From Caulobacterales bacterium (GTDB lineage: Bacteria > Pseudomonadota > Alphaproteobacteria > Caulobacterales > Caulobacteraceae): a DNA stretch of 64,000 nt. The notes below the pieces were generated by a model. The model was given only the letters and a program-made list of their open reading frames with translations, was not told where the DNA came from and did no database searches. The stretch lies in contig JAFLCS010000003.1 of assembly GCA_017302105.1 (NCBI GenBank), positions 124,001 through 188,000 on the forward strand, in the 5' to 3' direction. This document shows positions 1-9,028 of the stretch, one piece after another. The number at the start of each line of letters is the position of its first letter. Position 1 is the stretch's first letter. The position numbers and the translations under genes are program-made.

Positions 1-652
1 AGCCATCGCGCGGCGTCTGACCGACAGTTTCCGCGACGTGCCGCACTTCCCGCTGACCATCGATTGCGAGATCGACGGGCTGCTGGCGGCGCGGGCCAAG
101 GTCAATGCGATGCTCGAGCCGCAGGGCATCAAGGTCTCGGTCAATGACTTCGTGATGAAGGCCTCGGCCATGGCGCTGAAGGCGGTGCCGGAGGCCAACG
201 CCAGCTACACGCCCGAGGGCATCGCCATGCACCACCACGCCGATGTGGCGATGGCGGTGGCGATCGATGGCGGCCTGATCACCCCGATCATCTTCGCGGC
301 CGAGACCAAGAGCCTCAGCCAGATCTCGATCGAGGCCAAGGACCTGGCCAAGCGGGCGCGGGATCGCAAGCTGAAGCCGGAGGAATTCCAGGGCGGGACC
401 TTCAGCGTCTCGAACCTGGGGATGTTCGGCATCAAGACCTTCGCCTCGATCATCAATGAGCCGCAGGGCGCGATCATGTCGGTCGGCGCGGGCGAACAGC
501 GACCGGTCGTCAAGAACGGTCAACTGGCCGTGGCCACGGTGATGAGCGTGACCCTGACCTGCGATCACCGGGTGGTCGACGGCGCGATTGGGGCAAAATT
601 CCTGCAGGTCTTCAAGCAGATGATCGAAGATCCTGTGACGATGTTGGCGTAG
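1..652 (+). CDS. pdhC: Pyruvate dehydrogenase E2 (dihydrolipoamide acetyltransferase), C-terminal part
   Basis: This is the 3' end of a gene whose start lies before the window; the frame is open from base 2. The 216 or so visible residues are the acetyltransferase catalytic domain, which moves the acetyl group from the lipoyl arm to CoA. The active-site motif DHRVVDG sits near the C-terminus, and the protein ends in the usual PDH-type tail (DPVTMLA). The lipoyl and E1/E3-binding domains are outside the window. Lipoamide dehydrogenase follows after 10 bp, as expected for a PDH operon. A 2-oxoglutarate dehydrogenase E2 is less likely because of the tail and the type of E3 next to it. Confidence 0.95.
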   Translation, partial: AIARRLTDSFRDVPHFPLTIDCEIDGLLAARAKVNAMLEPQGIKVSVNDFVMKASAMALKAVPEANASYTPEGIAMHHHADVAMAVAIDGGLITPIIFAAETKSLSQISIEAKDLAKRARDRKLKPEEFQGGTFSVSNLGMFGIKTFASIINEPQGAIMSVGAGEQRPVVKNGQLAVATVMSVTLTCDHRVVDGAIGAKFLQVFKQMIEDPVTMLA

Positions 653-662
653 GGACACGACA

Positions 663-2069
663 GTGGCGGATACATTTGACCTCATCGTGATCGGTTCCGG
701 GCCGGGTGGCTATGTGGCGGCGATCCGGGCCAGCCAGCTGGGCCTGAAGGTGGCCATCGTCGAGCGGGAGAACCTGGGCGGCATCTGTCTGAACTGGGGC
801 TGTATCCCGACCAAGGCGCTGCTGAAGTCCGGCGAGAAGTACGAGAGCCTGAGCCATCTGAAGGACTATGGCCTGTCGGCCGACAAGGTCGGGTTCGACT
901 TCGACGCCATCATCCAGCGCTCGCGCGGGGTGGCCAAGCAACTGAATCAGGGCGTCGGCTTCCTGATGAAGAAGAACAAGATCGAGGTGATCGAGGGCGA
1001 CGCCAAGCTGGAGAAGGGGGCTGCGGCGCCCAAGGTCGTCATCGCACTGAAAGACGGCAAGAGCCGTAGCGTTGAGGCCAAGTCGGTGATGCTGGCGGTC
1101 GGCGCCCGCGCCCGCGCCTTGCCGCAGATCGGGCTGGAAGCGGACGGTGAGCGCATCTGGGCCTACCGCGAGGCGCTGGTGCCGAAGTCGCTCCCCAAGT
1201 CGTTCGTGGTGATCGGATCGGGGGCCATCGGCCTGGAGTTCGCCAGCTTCTATCGGGCGCTGGGAGCCGAGGTCGTGGTGGTCGAGGCGGTCGACCGGAT
1301 CATGCCGGTCGAGGACGAGGAAATCTCCAAGGCCGCGCAGAAGGCCTTCGAGAAGCGCGGCATCAAGTTCCACACCGGGGCCAAGGTGACGAAGGTGTCC
1401 AAGGACAAGGCGGGCGTGAAGGTCGCCATCGAGGCGGGCGGCAAGACCGAGACCCTGGAGGCCGAGGTCTGCATCTCGGCCGTCGGCATCACGGCCAACA
1501 CCGACGGCATCGGGCTGGAGGCGCTGGGCGTCGAGCTGGACCGCGGCCACATCAAGACCGACAGCCACTGTCAGACCAATGTGAAGGGTCTCTATGCCAT
1601 CGGCGACTGTGCCGGTGCGCCCTGGCTGGCCCACAAGGCGAGCCACGAGGGCATCCACGCGGCCGAGCATATCGCCGGCTTCAAGAGCCCCAATGTGCAT
1701 TCGCCGATCGCAGGCTGCACCTATACGACGCCGCAGGTGGCCTCGGTGGGGATCACCGAACAGGCGGCCAAGGCTGACAAGCGCGAGGTCAAGGTCGGCC
1801 GCTTCCCGTTCCGGGTGAACGGCAAGGCCATTGCGTCCGGCGAAACCGAGGGCTTCGTCAAGACCATCTTCGACGCCAAGACCGGCGCCCTGATCGGTGC
1901 CCATATGATCGGGGCCGAGGTCACCGAGATGATCCAGGGCTATGTCACCGCCATCACCATGGAGGCGACCGAGGAAGACGTGTTCGGCACCGTCTATCCG
2001 CACCCGACCATGTCGGAGGCCATGCACGAGGCGGCGCTGGACGCCTATGGGCGGGTGATCCACCTGTAG
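663..2069 (+). CDS. lpdA: Dihydrolipoyl dehydrogenase (E3)
   Basis: This flavoprotein reoxidises the dihydrolipoyl arm of the E2 subunit and reduces NAD+. It has 468 residues, the normal family length. An FAD-binding GSGPGG motif lies at residues 11-16, the redox disulfide is C42/C47 within GGICLNWGCIPT, a second Rossmann motif (GSGAIG) lies near residue 180, and the His-Glu pair of the dimer interface is H447/E452 in HPTMSEAMHE. The start is GTG. It lies 10 bp after the E2 gene and is probably cotranscribed with it. The assignment to PDH rather than another 2-oxoacid complex rests on this neighbourhood. Confidence 0.97.
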   Translation: MADTFDLIVIGSGPGGYVAAIRASQLGLKVAIVERENLGGICLNWGCIPTKALLKSGEKYESLSHLKDYGLSADKVGFDFDAIIQRSRGVAKQLNQGVGFLMKKNKIEVIEGDAKLEKGAAAPKVVIALKDGKSRSVEAKSVMLAVGARARALPQIGLEADGERIWAYREALVPKSLPKSFVVIGSGAIGLEFASFYRALGAEVVVVEAVDRIMPVEDEEISKAAQKAFEKRGIKFHTGAKVTKVSKDKAGVKVAIEAGGKTETLEAEVCISAVGITANTDGIGLEALGVELDRGHIKTDSHCQTNVKGLYAIGDCAGAPWLAHKASHEGIHAAEHIAGFKSPNVHSPIAGCTYTTPQVASVGITEQAAKADKREVKVGRFPFRVNGKAIASGETEGFVKTIFDAKTGALIGAHMIGAEVTEMIQGYVTAITMEATEEDVFGTVYPHPTMSEAMHEAALDAYGRVIHL

Positions 2070-2093
2070 GGGGCGGTGCGGGCCTCAATATCT

Positions 2094-2240
2094 CCGTCAC
2101 CCTCGGGCTTGTCCCGAGGGGCCATAGTCAAGCTTGCAGGGACTTATGGTGCCTGAGCTGATCCGCGCCGGTCGCTGGGTAGCGGCTATCCATCAGGCTG
2201 ATCGGCCCATGGGCCCTCGGGACAAGCCCGAGGGTGACGG
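2094..2240. repeat. Intergenic inverted-repeat element (REP/MITE-like)
   Basis: A 27-bp sequence at 2094-2120 returns exactly, as its reverse complement, at 2214-2240, around roughly 90 bp of unrelated sequence. Each arm is itself a near-palindrome (CCCTCGGG, 5-nt spacer, CCCGAGGG). It fills the convergent gap between lpdA and a minus-strand membrane protein gene, so it could also act as a two-way transcript terminator. There is no ORF inside, so any mobility would need outside help. Confidence 0.8.
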
Positions 2241-2281
2241 ATTTATTCGAAAACACCGATGCGCCTGAGACCTCCGGTGTC

Positions 2282-2818
2282 CTAAGGCAAACGCTCGACG
2301 TGGTCGTCGCTGTGGCCGGCCAGGATGCGGCGGGCGCGGATCCACATCTCGACGCGGCTGACCACGATCATGGCGGCCACGAACAGGAGGAAGGCGTCGG
2401 TCACGGCCAGCACGTTTAGGCCCCAGCCGGCGGCGTGCGGCTCCAGCCAGGCGGCCAGTATCCGCCGGCCCAGCATCAGGGCCAGGATGAGCACCAGTCC
2501 GATGGGAGACGCCTGGGCCTTCAGCGTGCCGTCGGCGTGACGTTCGATCATGGTCATCTTGCCGCGCCACCATCCGGCGGCGGCGCCCAGCCCCAGGCCC
2601 AGGGCCAGAACGGCGTAGTCGAGGGGGCCGAACGGCTCGTGGCTGACGCCCGGCGCCAGGCCTGATCCCCAGACACCCAGGCCAATCATGACGACGATCA
2701 GCGTCGGCATGACCCACATCCAGCGCGGCCGCAGGGTGCGCGGTCGCCGATTGCGCAGCAGCATCAACGGGACGGCCACCGCAATGGCGATCAGAGGGGC
2801 GTACTGTTCGGGGGACAT
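2282..2818 (-). CDS. Multi-pass membrane protein, possibly CcdC/DUF1453-like
   Basis: The 178-residue product has hydrophobic segments near residues 5-22, 35-52, 65-85, 105-122 and 135-155, so it is an inner-membrane protein. Basic loops (RNRRPRTLRPRW after the first segment) suggest the orientation. Overall shape and length resemble CcdC-like (DUF1453) proteins, but I see no decisive motif. It faces lpdA across an inverted repeat and is followed upstream by a DUF445 gene on the same strand. The function is unknown. Confidence 0.65.
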   Translation of the reverse strand: MSPEQYAPLIAIAVAVPLMLLRNRRPRTLRPRWMWVMPTLIVVMIGLGVWGSGLAPGVSHEPFGPLDYAVLALGLGLGAAAGWWRGKMTMIERHADGTLKAQASPIGLVLILALMLGRRILAAWLEPHAAGWGLNVLAVTDAFLLFVAAMIVVSRVEMWIRARRILAGHSDDHVERLP

Positions 2819-2892
2819 GGAGGCTCAGGGGGTGGCTGAGCGGGATGTATGCGCCCCGGCGATCGGGTTTGCCAATATGGCGGGCCCACCGC

Positions 2893-4188
2893 CTAGTGCC
2901 GGAAGACCAGCGCCTGAACCGTATAGATCGTCAGACCGGCCAGGCCGCCGATGATCATGCCGTTGAAGCGGATGAACTGTAGGTCGCGACCGACGTTCAG
3001 TTCAATCACCTGGACCAGTTGGCGCAGATCCCAGCGATTGACCTGTTCGGTGATGAAGGCTGAGACGCCGCTCTTCTGGCTCTGGATGAAGGCCGACAGG
3101 GCCGTGACGAACCCCTGGTTCATGTCGGCGCGCACCACCGGATCGGCGGCGAGATGGCGCCCGACCTCCACGAACAGGCCGGCAAGGTGGCGCTGGATCA
3201 CCGACTGATCCGAGCGGGCGTCCGTCTCCAGCAGGTTGCGCACGCTGTCCCACATCTCGCCGGCCATTTCGCGCACTACGGGACGGTTCAGCAGGTCGCG
3301 CTTCATCTCCTCGGCGCGGCGCGCGTAGAGCTTTGACGATTTCAGTCGCCGGATGAAGCCTCTGACGGCGCTGTCGAACTCCAGTCGGATCGGATGGTCC
3401 GACTGGCCGCGCGCCTCTTCCAGCAGCGCCGACGCCGCGCCGATGATCTTGTTCAGCAGATAGGCGTCGGCCTTGAACAGGTTGAACAGGCTGGGCAGCT
3501 CGGCGCGGATGCGCTCGCGCATGGCCTCCAGAGCCGCCTCGTCCTGGAGAAAGCGGCCGACGATGCGGGTCAGCTCGTCGAACAGACGTTGATGCCGGCC
3601 GTCCTCGACGAAGGCGTTGAGCAGGCCCGCTGCGAGCGGCGCGACCTGGACCTTTTCGATCTCGGCGACAATTCTCTGGGCGACGAAATCGCGGATGTCG
3701 GAGCGGCTGATCGCTTCGAGCGCCTGGGGCGTCAGCCGCACGACGAAACGGGCCAGGCCGTCGGCCCGATCACGATCCGCCAGCCAGTCGGCGACCTGGG
3801 CGGCGAAGTCGACCTCTTCAAGCTTGGCCCGAACCGTCGCCTCGTCGAGGAAGTTCTGCTCGATAAACCGGCCCAGGTTGGCGGCGATCCGGCTCTGGTT
3901 CTCGGGGATGATCGCCGTGTGAGGAATCGGCAAGCCCAACGGCCGCTTGAACAGAGCCACCACGGCGTACCAGTCGGCTAGGCCGCCGATGGTTGCCGCC
4001 TCCGCCGTCGCCGCGACATAGCCGAGCCAGGGCCAGCGGGGCTGGAACGCCCGCGCCGTCACAAAGGTCGCCGTCGACAGCACCAGAGCGCCGGTGGCGA
4101 GCGCCTTGGTCCGATTGAGGGCGCGCAGCCGCTGCACATCCACCGCGTTCAGGGCAGGCGTCGGCGATGGCGGATCACGGTCGGTCAT
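2893..4188 (-). CDS. DUF445 family membrane-anchored protein
   Basis: The 431 residues have the layout of DUF445 (YjiN-like) proteins: a hydrophobic N-terminal hairpin (about residues 30-80) that includes GGLADWYAVVALF, a long amphipathic helical middle with repeated motifs such as PLAAGLLNAF, and one C-terminal membrane helix (about residues 407-427). The family is widespread in proteobacteria but has no established biochemical role. The ATG start is upstream of a short charged cytoplasmic segment and gives the family's usual length. The gene is not tightly linked to its neighbours. Confidence 0.85.
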   Translation of the reverse strand: MTDRDPPSPTPALNAVDVQRLRALNRTKALATGALVLSTATFVTARAFQPRWPWLGYVAATAEAATIGGLADWYAVVALFKRPLGLPIPHTAIIPENQSRIAANLGRFIEQNFLDEATVRAKLEEVDFAAQVADWLADRDRADGLARFVVRLTPQALEAISRSDIRDFVAQRIVAEIEKVQVAPLAAGLLNAFVEDGRHQRLFDELTRIVGRFLQDEAALEAMRERIRAELPSLFNLFKADAYLLNKIIGAASALLEEARGQSDHPIRLEFDSAVRGFIRRLKSSKLYARRAEEMKRDLLNRPVVREMAGEMWDSVRNLLETDARSDQSVIQRHLAGLFVEVGRHLAADPVVRADMNQGFVTALSAFIQSQKSGVSAFITEQVNRWDLRQLVQVIELNVGRDLQFIRFNGMIIGGLAGLTIYTVQALVFRH

Positions 4189-4303
4189 GGCGTTGGCGCA
4201 GCCTCGTCCGATCCGGCGGCGCCGTCCACACGCATTTTCCGGCGAGCGCTGGCGCCGGGCGGCGGGCCTGACCTAAGCTGGGGCGAAAGACGCAGAGGCA
4301 GGT

Positions 4304-5077
4304 ATGAGCAAGACAGTACTGATCACCGGAGCGGGGACGGGCTTTGGACGCGGGGTGGCGTTCGAACTGGCGCAGCGCGGTCACAGGGTGATCGCCGGAT
4401 GCCAGATCTGGCCGCAGGTCACCGAGCTGCGTCAGGCCCTGGCCAAGGCGGGGCTCCAGGCCGATGTCATCAAGCTGGATGTGCTCAGCGAGATCGACCG
4501 GGGCAAGGTGCTGGAGCGCGACATCGACGTCCTGTTCAACAACGCCGGGATCATGGAATCCGGTCCAATGGCCGAGATTCCGATGTCGGTGTTCCGCTCG
4601 GTGTTCGAGACCAATGTGTTTGCGGCGTTGGAGCTGGCCCAGGGGTTTGCGCGCAAGATGGTCAAGGCGGGCGCGGGGCGTATCGTCTGGACCTCGTCGG
4701 TGGCCGGGCTGGTCAAGGTGCCGTTCGACGGAGCCTATGCCGCGTCCAAACACGCGGTGGAGGGCATCTGCTCGGCCATGCGCGAGGAACTGGCCCCCTA
4801 TGGGGTGCAGGTGGTCACGATCAATCCCGGCGCCTTTCGAACGGGTTTCAACGACACCGGCATGGAAAGCATGGACCAGTGGTGGAGCCAGGGCGAGCGC
4901 GTGGTCGAGCACTGGCCGGTGCGTGAGCTGAACCGCCAGCATGACCCGGCCGAGATGATCGCGGCCATGGTCGAGGTGATCGAGGCCGAGAACCCGCCCT
5001 ATCGCACCGTGCGCCCCGCCGCAGCCGAGGAGATGGCCCGGCGCGAACAGGCGGATGCCTGGGATCTGAAGGTCTAG
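4304..5077 (+). CDS. Short-chain dehydrogenase/reductase (SDR) family oxidoreductase
   Basis: This is a classical SDR of 257 residues: an N-terminal [10 protein letters not shown] nucleotide loop, NNAG near residue 82, and the catalytic YAASK with an upstream serine (SS of WTSSVAGL). It should be a cytoplasmic NAD(P)H-dependent oxidoreductase. The C-terminal part, which sets substrate choice, gives no clear clue. WrbA lies 86 bp downstream on the same strand, suggesting a loosely linked redox group, but the substrate cannot be named from sequence. Confidence 0.88.
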   Translation: MSKTVLITGAGTGFGRGVAFELAQRGHRVIAGCQIWPQVTELRQALAKAGLQADVIKLDVLSEIDRGKVLERDIDVLFNNAGIMESGPMAEIPMSVFRSVFETNVFAALELAQGFARKMVKAGAGRIVWTSSVAGLVKVPFDGAYAASKHAVEGICSAMREELAPYGVQVVTINPGAFRTGFNDTGMESMDQWWSQGERVVEHWPVRELNRQHDPAEMIAAMVEVIEAENPPYRTVRPAAAEEMARREQADAWDLKV

Positions 5078-5163
5078 GATTTTGGCGCGCAGGGCTATTG
5101 CGCGGAGGAGAGTCCTTCCTATATCCGGCACATCATTGGTTACAGTTTGCGAAGGGACGGCGT

Positions 5164-5766
5164 ATGACCAAGGTTCTGGTTCTTTATCACTCCACCTATG
5201 GGCATCTGGAGAAGATGGCCGAGGCCGTGGCCGAGGGGGCGCGTCAGGTTGACGGCGTCCAGGTCGATATCCGCCGGGTGCCGGAGCTGGTGCCGGAAGA
5301 ACTTGCGGTTCAGAGCGGCTACAAGATGGACCAGGCGGCGCCGGTGGCAACCGTGGCCGAGCTGGAAGGCTATGACGCCATCATCATCGGGGCCGGCACG
5401 CGTTTCGGCACCATCGCCAGCCAGATGCGAAACTTCCTGGACCAAACCGGCGGCCTGTGGATGAAAGGCGCCTTCGTCGGCAAGGTCGGCTCGGCCTTCA
5501 CCGCCACCGGCACCCAGCATGGTGGGCAGGAGACGACGCTGATCGGCCTGATCCAGACGCTGCTGCACCATGGGATGCTGATCGCGGGCCTGCCCTATGC
5601 CTGGCAGGGCCAGACGCGAATGGATGAGATCACCGGCGGCAGCCCCTATGGCGCCACCACCATCACCGGCGGCGACGGTATGCGCTGGCCCAGCGACAAT
5701 GAGCTGGACGGCGCGCGCTGGCAGGGGCGTTATGTCGCTGAAACCGCCAAGAAGCTGAAAACCTAG
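5164..5766 (+). CDS. wrbA: NAD(P)H:quinone oxidoreductase, WrbA type
   Basis: The enzyme is an FMN flavoprotein that reduces quinones by two electrons and so limits redox cycling. At 200 residues it matches WrbA length. The flavodoxin-like phosphate loop is [13 protein letters not shown] (about residues 9-21), and the family regions [23 protein letters not shown] and [10 protein letters not shown] are present. An in-frame start exists 66 bp upstream, but the ATG at 5164 follows a GA-rich ribosome site (gaagggacg) and matches the family N-terminus ([12 protein letters not shown]), so I use it. It sits 4 bp before a DODA-like gene, probably one transcript. Confidence 0.93.
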   Translation: MTKVLVLYHSTYGHLEKMAEAVAEGARQVDGVQVDIRRVPELVPEELAVQSGYKMDQAAPVATVAELEGYDAIIIGAGTRFGTIASQMRNFLDQTGGLWMKGAFVGKVGSAFTATGTQHGGQETTLIGLIQTLLHHGMLIAGLPYAWQGQTRMDEITGGSPYGATTITGGDGMRWPSDNELDGARWQGRYVAETAKKLKT

Positions 5767-5770
5767 CCCC

Positions 5771-6526
5771 ATGACCCAGCCCGTCGTCTTCTTTGGACAC
5801 GGTTCGCCGATGAACGCCCTGGGCGGCTCGTTTGCGGATGTGTGGCGTCGCGTGGGCGAGGGGCTGGGCAAGCCCAGGGGCGTGGTCATGATCTCGGCCC
5901 ACTGGGAAACCCAGGGGCTGGGCGTGACCGACCAGGCCCAGCCGCCGACCATCCATGACTTCGGCGGCTTTCCCGACGCCCTTTACGCCATGCAGTACCC
6001 GGCCCCCGGCTCGCCCGAACTGGCGGCGCGGGTGGCGGCGCTGACCGGGGCGAGGCCGACCGATCAGTGGGGTCTGGATCACGGGACCTGGTCAGTGCTG
6101 GCCCATGTCTGGCCCGACGCCGATGTGCCGGTTGTGCAGCTGTCGCTGGATCGGAGAATGGATGCGCGCGGTCATTATGAGCTGGCGCGCAAGCTGGAGC
6201 CGCTGCGCGAGGAGGGCGTGCTGATCGCCGGCTCGGGCGACTGGGTGCATAATCTGCGGCTGTGGAAACGCCAGGGCGGCGAGCCCTATGACTGGGCGGT
6301 CGATTTCAATGAAGCGGTCAAGGCCGCGTTCGAGGCGGGCGACCATGAGGCCCTGATCGACTGGGTGTATCTGGCAGAGCAGGCCCAACTGAGCGTGCCG
6401 ACTGACGAGCACTATCTGCCGCTGCTCTATGTGGCGGCCCAGCAGAAGCCCGGCGAGCCGGTGGTCTTCTTCAATGATGTGATCGAGGGCGGCTCCATCT
6501 CCATGACCGGCGTCAGGATTGGATAG
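5771..6526 (+). CDS. DODA-type extradiol ring-opening dioxygenase (YgiD-like)
   Basis: The 251 residues fit the class III extradiol dioxygenase family that includes 4,5-DOPA dioxygenase. Likely metal-binding histidines lie in FFGHGSPMNAL near the N-terminus, in ISAHWET and in the DHGTWS segment (residues about 100-105), and a conserved GSGDWVHNL follows near residue 155. The protein probably uses non-haem iron or zinc and acts on a catechol. The physiological substrate is not evident. It is 4 bp downstream of wrbA, so quinone or catechol detoxification is a reasonable shared theme (inference). Confidence 0.88.
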   Translation: MTQPVVFFGHGSPMNALGGSFADVWRRVGEGLGKPRGVVMISAHWETQGLGVTDQAQPPTIHDFGGFPDALYAMQYPAPGSPELAARVAALTGARPTDQWGLDHGTWSVLAHVWPDADVPVVQLSLDRRMDARGHYELARKLEPLREEGVLIAGSGDWVHNLRLWKRQGGEPYDWAVDFNEAVKAAFEAGDHEALIDWVYLAEQAQLSVPTDEHYLPLLYVAAQQKPGEPVVFFNDVIEGGSISMTGVRIG

Positions 6527-6602
6527 GGCCGCGATCTCCGATTCCGCATGACGGCCCGCCTCCGCCTGCCTAGTATCAGGGCGAAACATACGGGAGGCCG
6601 CC

Positions 6603-7175
6603 ATGCTTACGATCCTCATTATCCTGGGCGTGATCATCGCCCTGGTACTGGTCTTTGGCGTCGGGGCTTACAACCGGCTCGTCGGGCTGGATCAGCGGGC
6701 CGATCAAGCCTTCGCCGACATCGATGTTCAGTTGAAGCAACGTCAGGATCTGATCCCGAACCTGGTTGAAACGGTGAAGGGATACGCCGGCCACGAGCGC
6801 GGGACGCTGGAGGCGGTGACCGCCGCGCGGAGCGCCGCCGCCCAGGCCACCAGCGTCAATGACAAGGTCCAGGCCGAGAATATGCTGACGGGCGCGCTGG
6901 GGCGGCTGTTCGCCCTGTCGGAGGCCTATCCCGACCTGAAGGCCAACGCCAACTTCCAGCAGCTGCAGGCCGAACTTTCGGACATCGAGAACAAGCTGGC
7001 CGCAGCGCGGCGCTTCTTCAACAATGCCGTGCAGGAGTTCAACGCGGTGCGCCGCCAGTTCCCGACGATCCTGTTCGCAGGCGTGGTCGGTTACGGTTCG
7101 GACAAGACCTTCTTCGATGTGGGTGACGAGTCGCGCGTGGCGATGAATGAAGCCCCGCCGCAGGTGAAATTCTAA
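6603..7175 (+). CDS. lemA: LemA family protein
   Basis: This 190-residue protein has one N-terminal membrane helix (about residues 2-20), then the LemA helical domain with its typical opening YNRLVGLDQRADQAFADIDV and the segment RQDLIPNLVETVKGYAGHE. The family is widespread and of uncertain function, and is very often encoded beside an HtpX-like M48 protease, exactly as here. A good ribosome site (cgggagg) precedes the ATG. The M48 gene starts 11 bp downstream. Confidence 0.93.
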   Translation: MLTILIILGVIIALVLVFGVGAYNRLVGLDQRADQAFADIDVQLKQRQDLIPNLVETVKGYAGHERGTLEAVTAARSAAAQATSVNDKVQAENMLTGALGRLFALSEAYPDLKANANFQQLQAELSDIENKLAAARRFFNNAVQEFNAVRRQFPTILFAGVVGYGSDKTFFDVGDESRVAMNEAPPQVKF

Positions 7176-7186
7176 GGGGCTGGACC

Positions 7187-8209
7187 GTGGCCGCAGTCGG
7201 CCTTCAGACCCACATCTGGGCCAATAATACGCGTTCCATCCTGTTGATGGCGCTGTTTCCCGTGCTGTTGGTCGGCATCATTTATGCTGCCCAACTGGTG
7301 ATGATGGGCTATGGCTATCTGCCGTCGACCGAGAGCTTTGAGGGCGACCTGGCCTATTCGGCTCGGATGCTTCTCGGCTCGATGCCGCTCGCGTTTGTGG
7401 GAGCGGGTATCTGGTTCGTCATCGCCTATTTTTCGAACCAGGCCATCATTGATCTGGCGACCGGCGCGCGGGTGGTGGACCGGCGCTCCAATCCCGAAAT
7501 TTACAATCTGCTGGAGAACCTCGCAATTTCGCGCGGCATGAAGACGCCCATGCTGAGACTGATTGAGCAGCCCGAGCTGAATGCCTTCGCCACCGGGCTG
7601 CATGAGGGCCAGTATTCGATCACCGTCACGCGCGGGCTGATCCAGGCCCTGGATCGCGACGAATTGGAAGCCGTGTTGGCGCATGAGCTGACCCACGTCA
7701 TCAACAAGGACGTGCGCACCATGATCATTGCGACGGTTTTCGCGGGGATCATCAGCCTGATCGCCGAGATGATGTTTCGTTCGATGCGGTTCATGGCGCT
7801 GGGGGGGAACCGAAGAGGGAACTCGGGTGGGGCGGCGCTGGCGCTGATCCTGATCGGGTTCGGTCTGGCGGCGATCGGATGGTTGCTGGCGATCGTGATC
7901 CGGATGTCCCTGTCCCGGCGGCGCGAATACATCGCCGATGCCGGATCCGTTGAGTTGACCAAGAACCCCGACGCCATGATCTCGGCCTTGCAGAAGGTAT
8001 CCGGGCGGGCCGATCTCGAGGCCCCGGACGAGGTGGCTGGAATGTTCCTTGAGCACCGCGAGAGTGGATTCTTGGGCCTGTTCGCCACCCACCCACCGAT
8101 CGAAAAGCGGATAGAGGCTTTGGTACAGTACGCCGGTGGGATCGATCATCTGGCTGAGCGCCAGAAGCAACGGATACCTGCGGGAACGGCCGTGCCGCCG
8201 ACAGCCTAG
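7187..8209 (+). CDS. M48 family membrane metallopeptidase (HtpX-like)
   Basis: A zinc protease of 340 residues with the HELTH motif at residues 166-170. Hydrophobic segments are at about 18-40, 64-84 and 185-235, the last region interrupted by a glycine-rich loop (GGNRRGNSGG). The third zinc ligand probably lies in RREYIADAGSV, and the family ending THPPIEKRIEAL is present. The likely role is membrane protein quality control (known for the family). The start is GTG, preceded by aaggggctggacc. It is paired with lemA and its stop codon overlaps that of the convergent lipoprotein gene. Confidence 0.92.
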   Translation: MAAVGLQTHIWANNTRSILLMALFPVLLVGIIYAAQLVMMGYGYLPSTESFEGDLAYSARMLLGSMPLAFVGAGIWFVIAYFSNQAIIDLATGARVVDRRSNPEIYNLLENLAISRGMKTPMLRLIEQPELNAFATGLHEGQYSITVTRGLIQALDRDELEAVLAHELTHVINKDVRTMIIATVFAGIISLIAEMMFRSMRFMALGGNRRGNSGGAALALILIGFGLAAIGWLLAIVIRMSLSRRREYIADAGSVELTKNPDAMISALQKVSGRADLEAPDEVAGMFLEHRESGFLGLFATHPPIEKRIEALVQYAGGIDHLAERQKQRIPAGTAVPPTA

Positions 8210-8967
8210 AGTGCGCCGCCGACGTTGAGCACAACCAGTTCGCGCGCGGCCTCGAACAGAACCTCTTCGTCGCGGGACTTGGAGCGGACGGTCGCCACCA
8301 CGATCGGACCGGCCGCCGGCCCGCGCGCCTCGTAGCCGACGGTACGCCAGCCCTCTTCGGTCGCGGTTTCATCGGTGAGGACGTAGGTGGCGCGGATGTC
8401 CGGCCCCTGGGCTCGGGTGCGAACCTCTGTGGCCTGGCCATTGGCATTGACCTGGACGATGTCGCCGTGTGTCGGTTCGTTGGTCCCTTCGGTGCGGATC
8501 TGGATGCCTCCGATATTGATGGACGCCTGCTCGCCTTCCTGGTTGACGCTGATTCCGGGCAGCCGGATACGGGCATTCTCGCCGTCAGATTGGACGCTGA
8601 CGGTCGCGCTGTCCTCCCCATTGCTGGCGCGGGCCGCCGTTGCCGGCATCAGGTCCCGCATTTCCTGGTCAAATGGGGCCAGGATGGCCGGCAGGTCCTG
8701 ATCGGCTTCCAGTGCAACCAGCTGGAGCGTCAGCCTGGAGCCGCGCGGGCCGGCGTAGAGGCACGACAGGCCGTCGGCGGTCGTCTCGGTGCGGGTCAGA
8801 TCACCGTGATGTTCGGGGCAGCTCAAGGTATCTATGGCGCGTAAGGGAGAGCCTTCCTCGGTCGACGGCGCGCGCTCTGAGACACGGACGGAGGCCGGGC
8901 CACAGGCGGTCAGGCCGGCAGCGACCGCAGCCAGCAAGACGGTCAGGCGGGCACAGGCTCTTCGCAT
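8206..8967 (-). CDS. Predicted lipoprotein, unknown function
   Basis: From the ATG at 8967 the product has 253 residues and a clear lipoprotein signal: MRRACARLT, a hydrophobic run, then LTAC with the lipid-accepting cysteine near residue 22. A longer reading frame exists upstream, but only this start puts the signal at the N-terminus. The middle is rich in short beta-like stretches (SVQSDGENARIRL, INIGGIQIRT). I recognise no family. The gene is 61 bp downstream of the MoxR ATPase on the same strand, so the two may be cotranscribed. Its end overlaps the end of the M48 gene by 3 bp. Confidence 0.75.
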   Translation of the reverse strand: MRRACARLTVLLAAVAAGLTACGPASVRVSERAPSTEEGSPLRAIDTLSCPEHHGDLTRTETTADGLSCLYAGPRGSRLTLQLVALEADQDLPAILAPFDQEMRDLMPATAARASNGEDSATVSVQSDGENARIRLPGISVNQEGEQASINIGGIQIRTEGTNEPTHGDIVQVNANGQATEVRTRAQGPDIRATYVLTDETATEEGWRTVGYEARGPAAGPIVVATVRSKSRDEEVLFEAARELVVLNVGGAL

Positions 8968-9028
8968 GGTCGAACCATGCGCCGCTCCGTCAGATAGCGC
9001 CAATGAAATTGCAGTAAGCCCCGGAGGG

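Noticed and set aside
612-2063. Minus-strand open frame of 483 codons over lpdA
   Set aside because: Its product is His/Asp/Arg-rich with no domain, and it mirrors the codon bias of lpdA. It is a GC-rich shadow frame.
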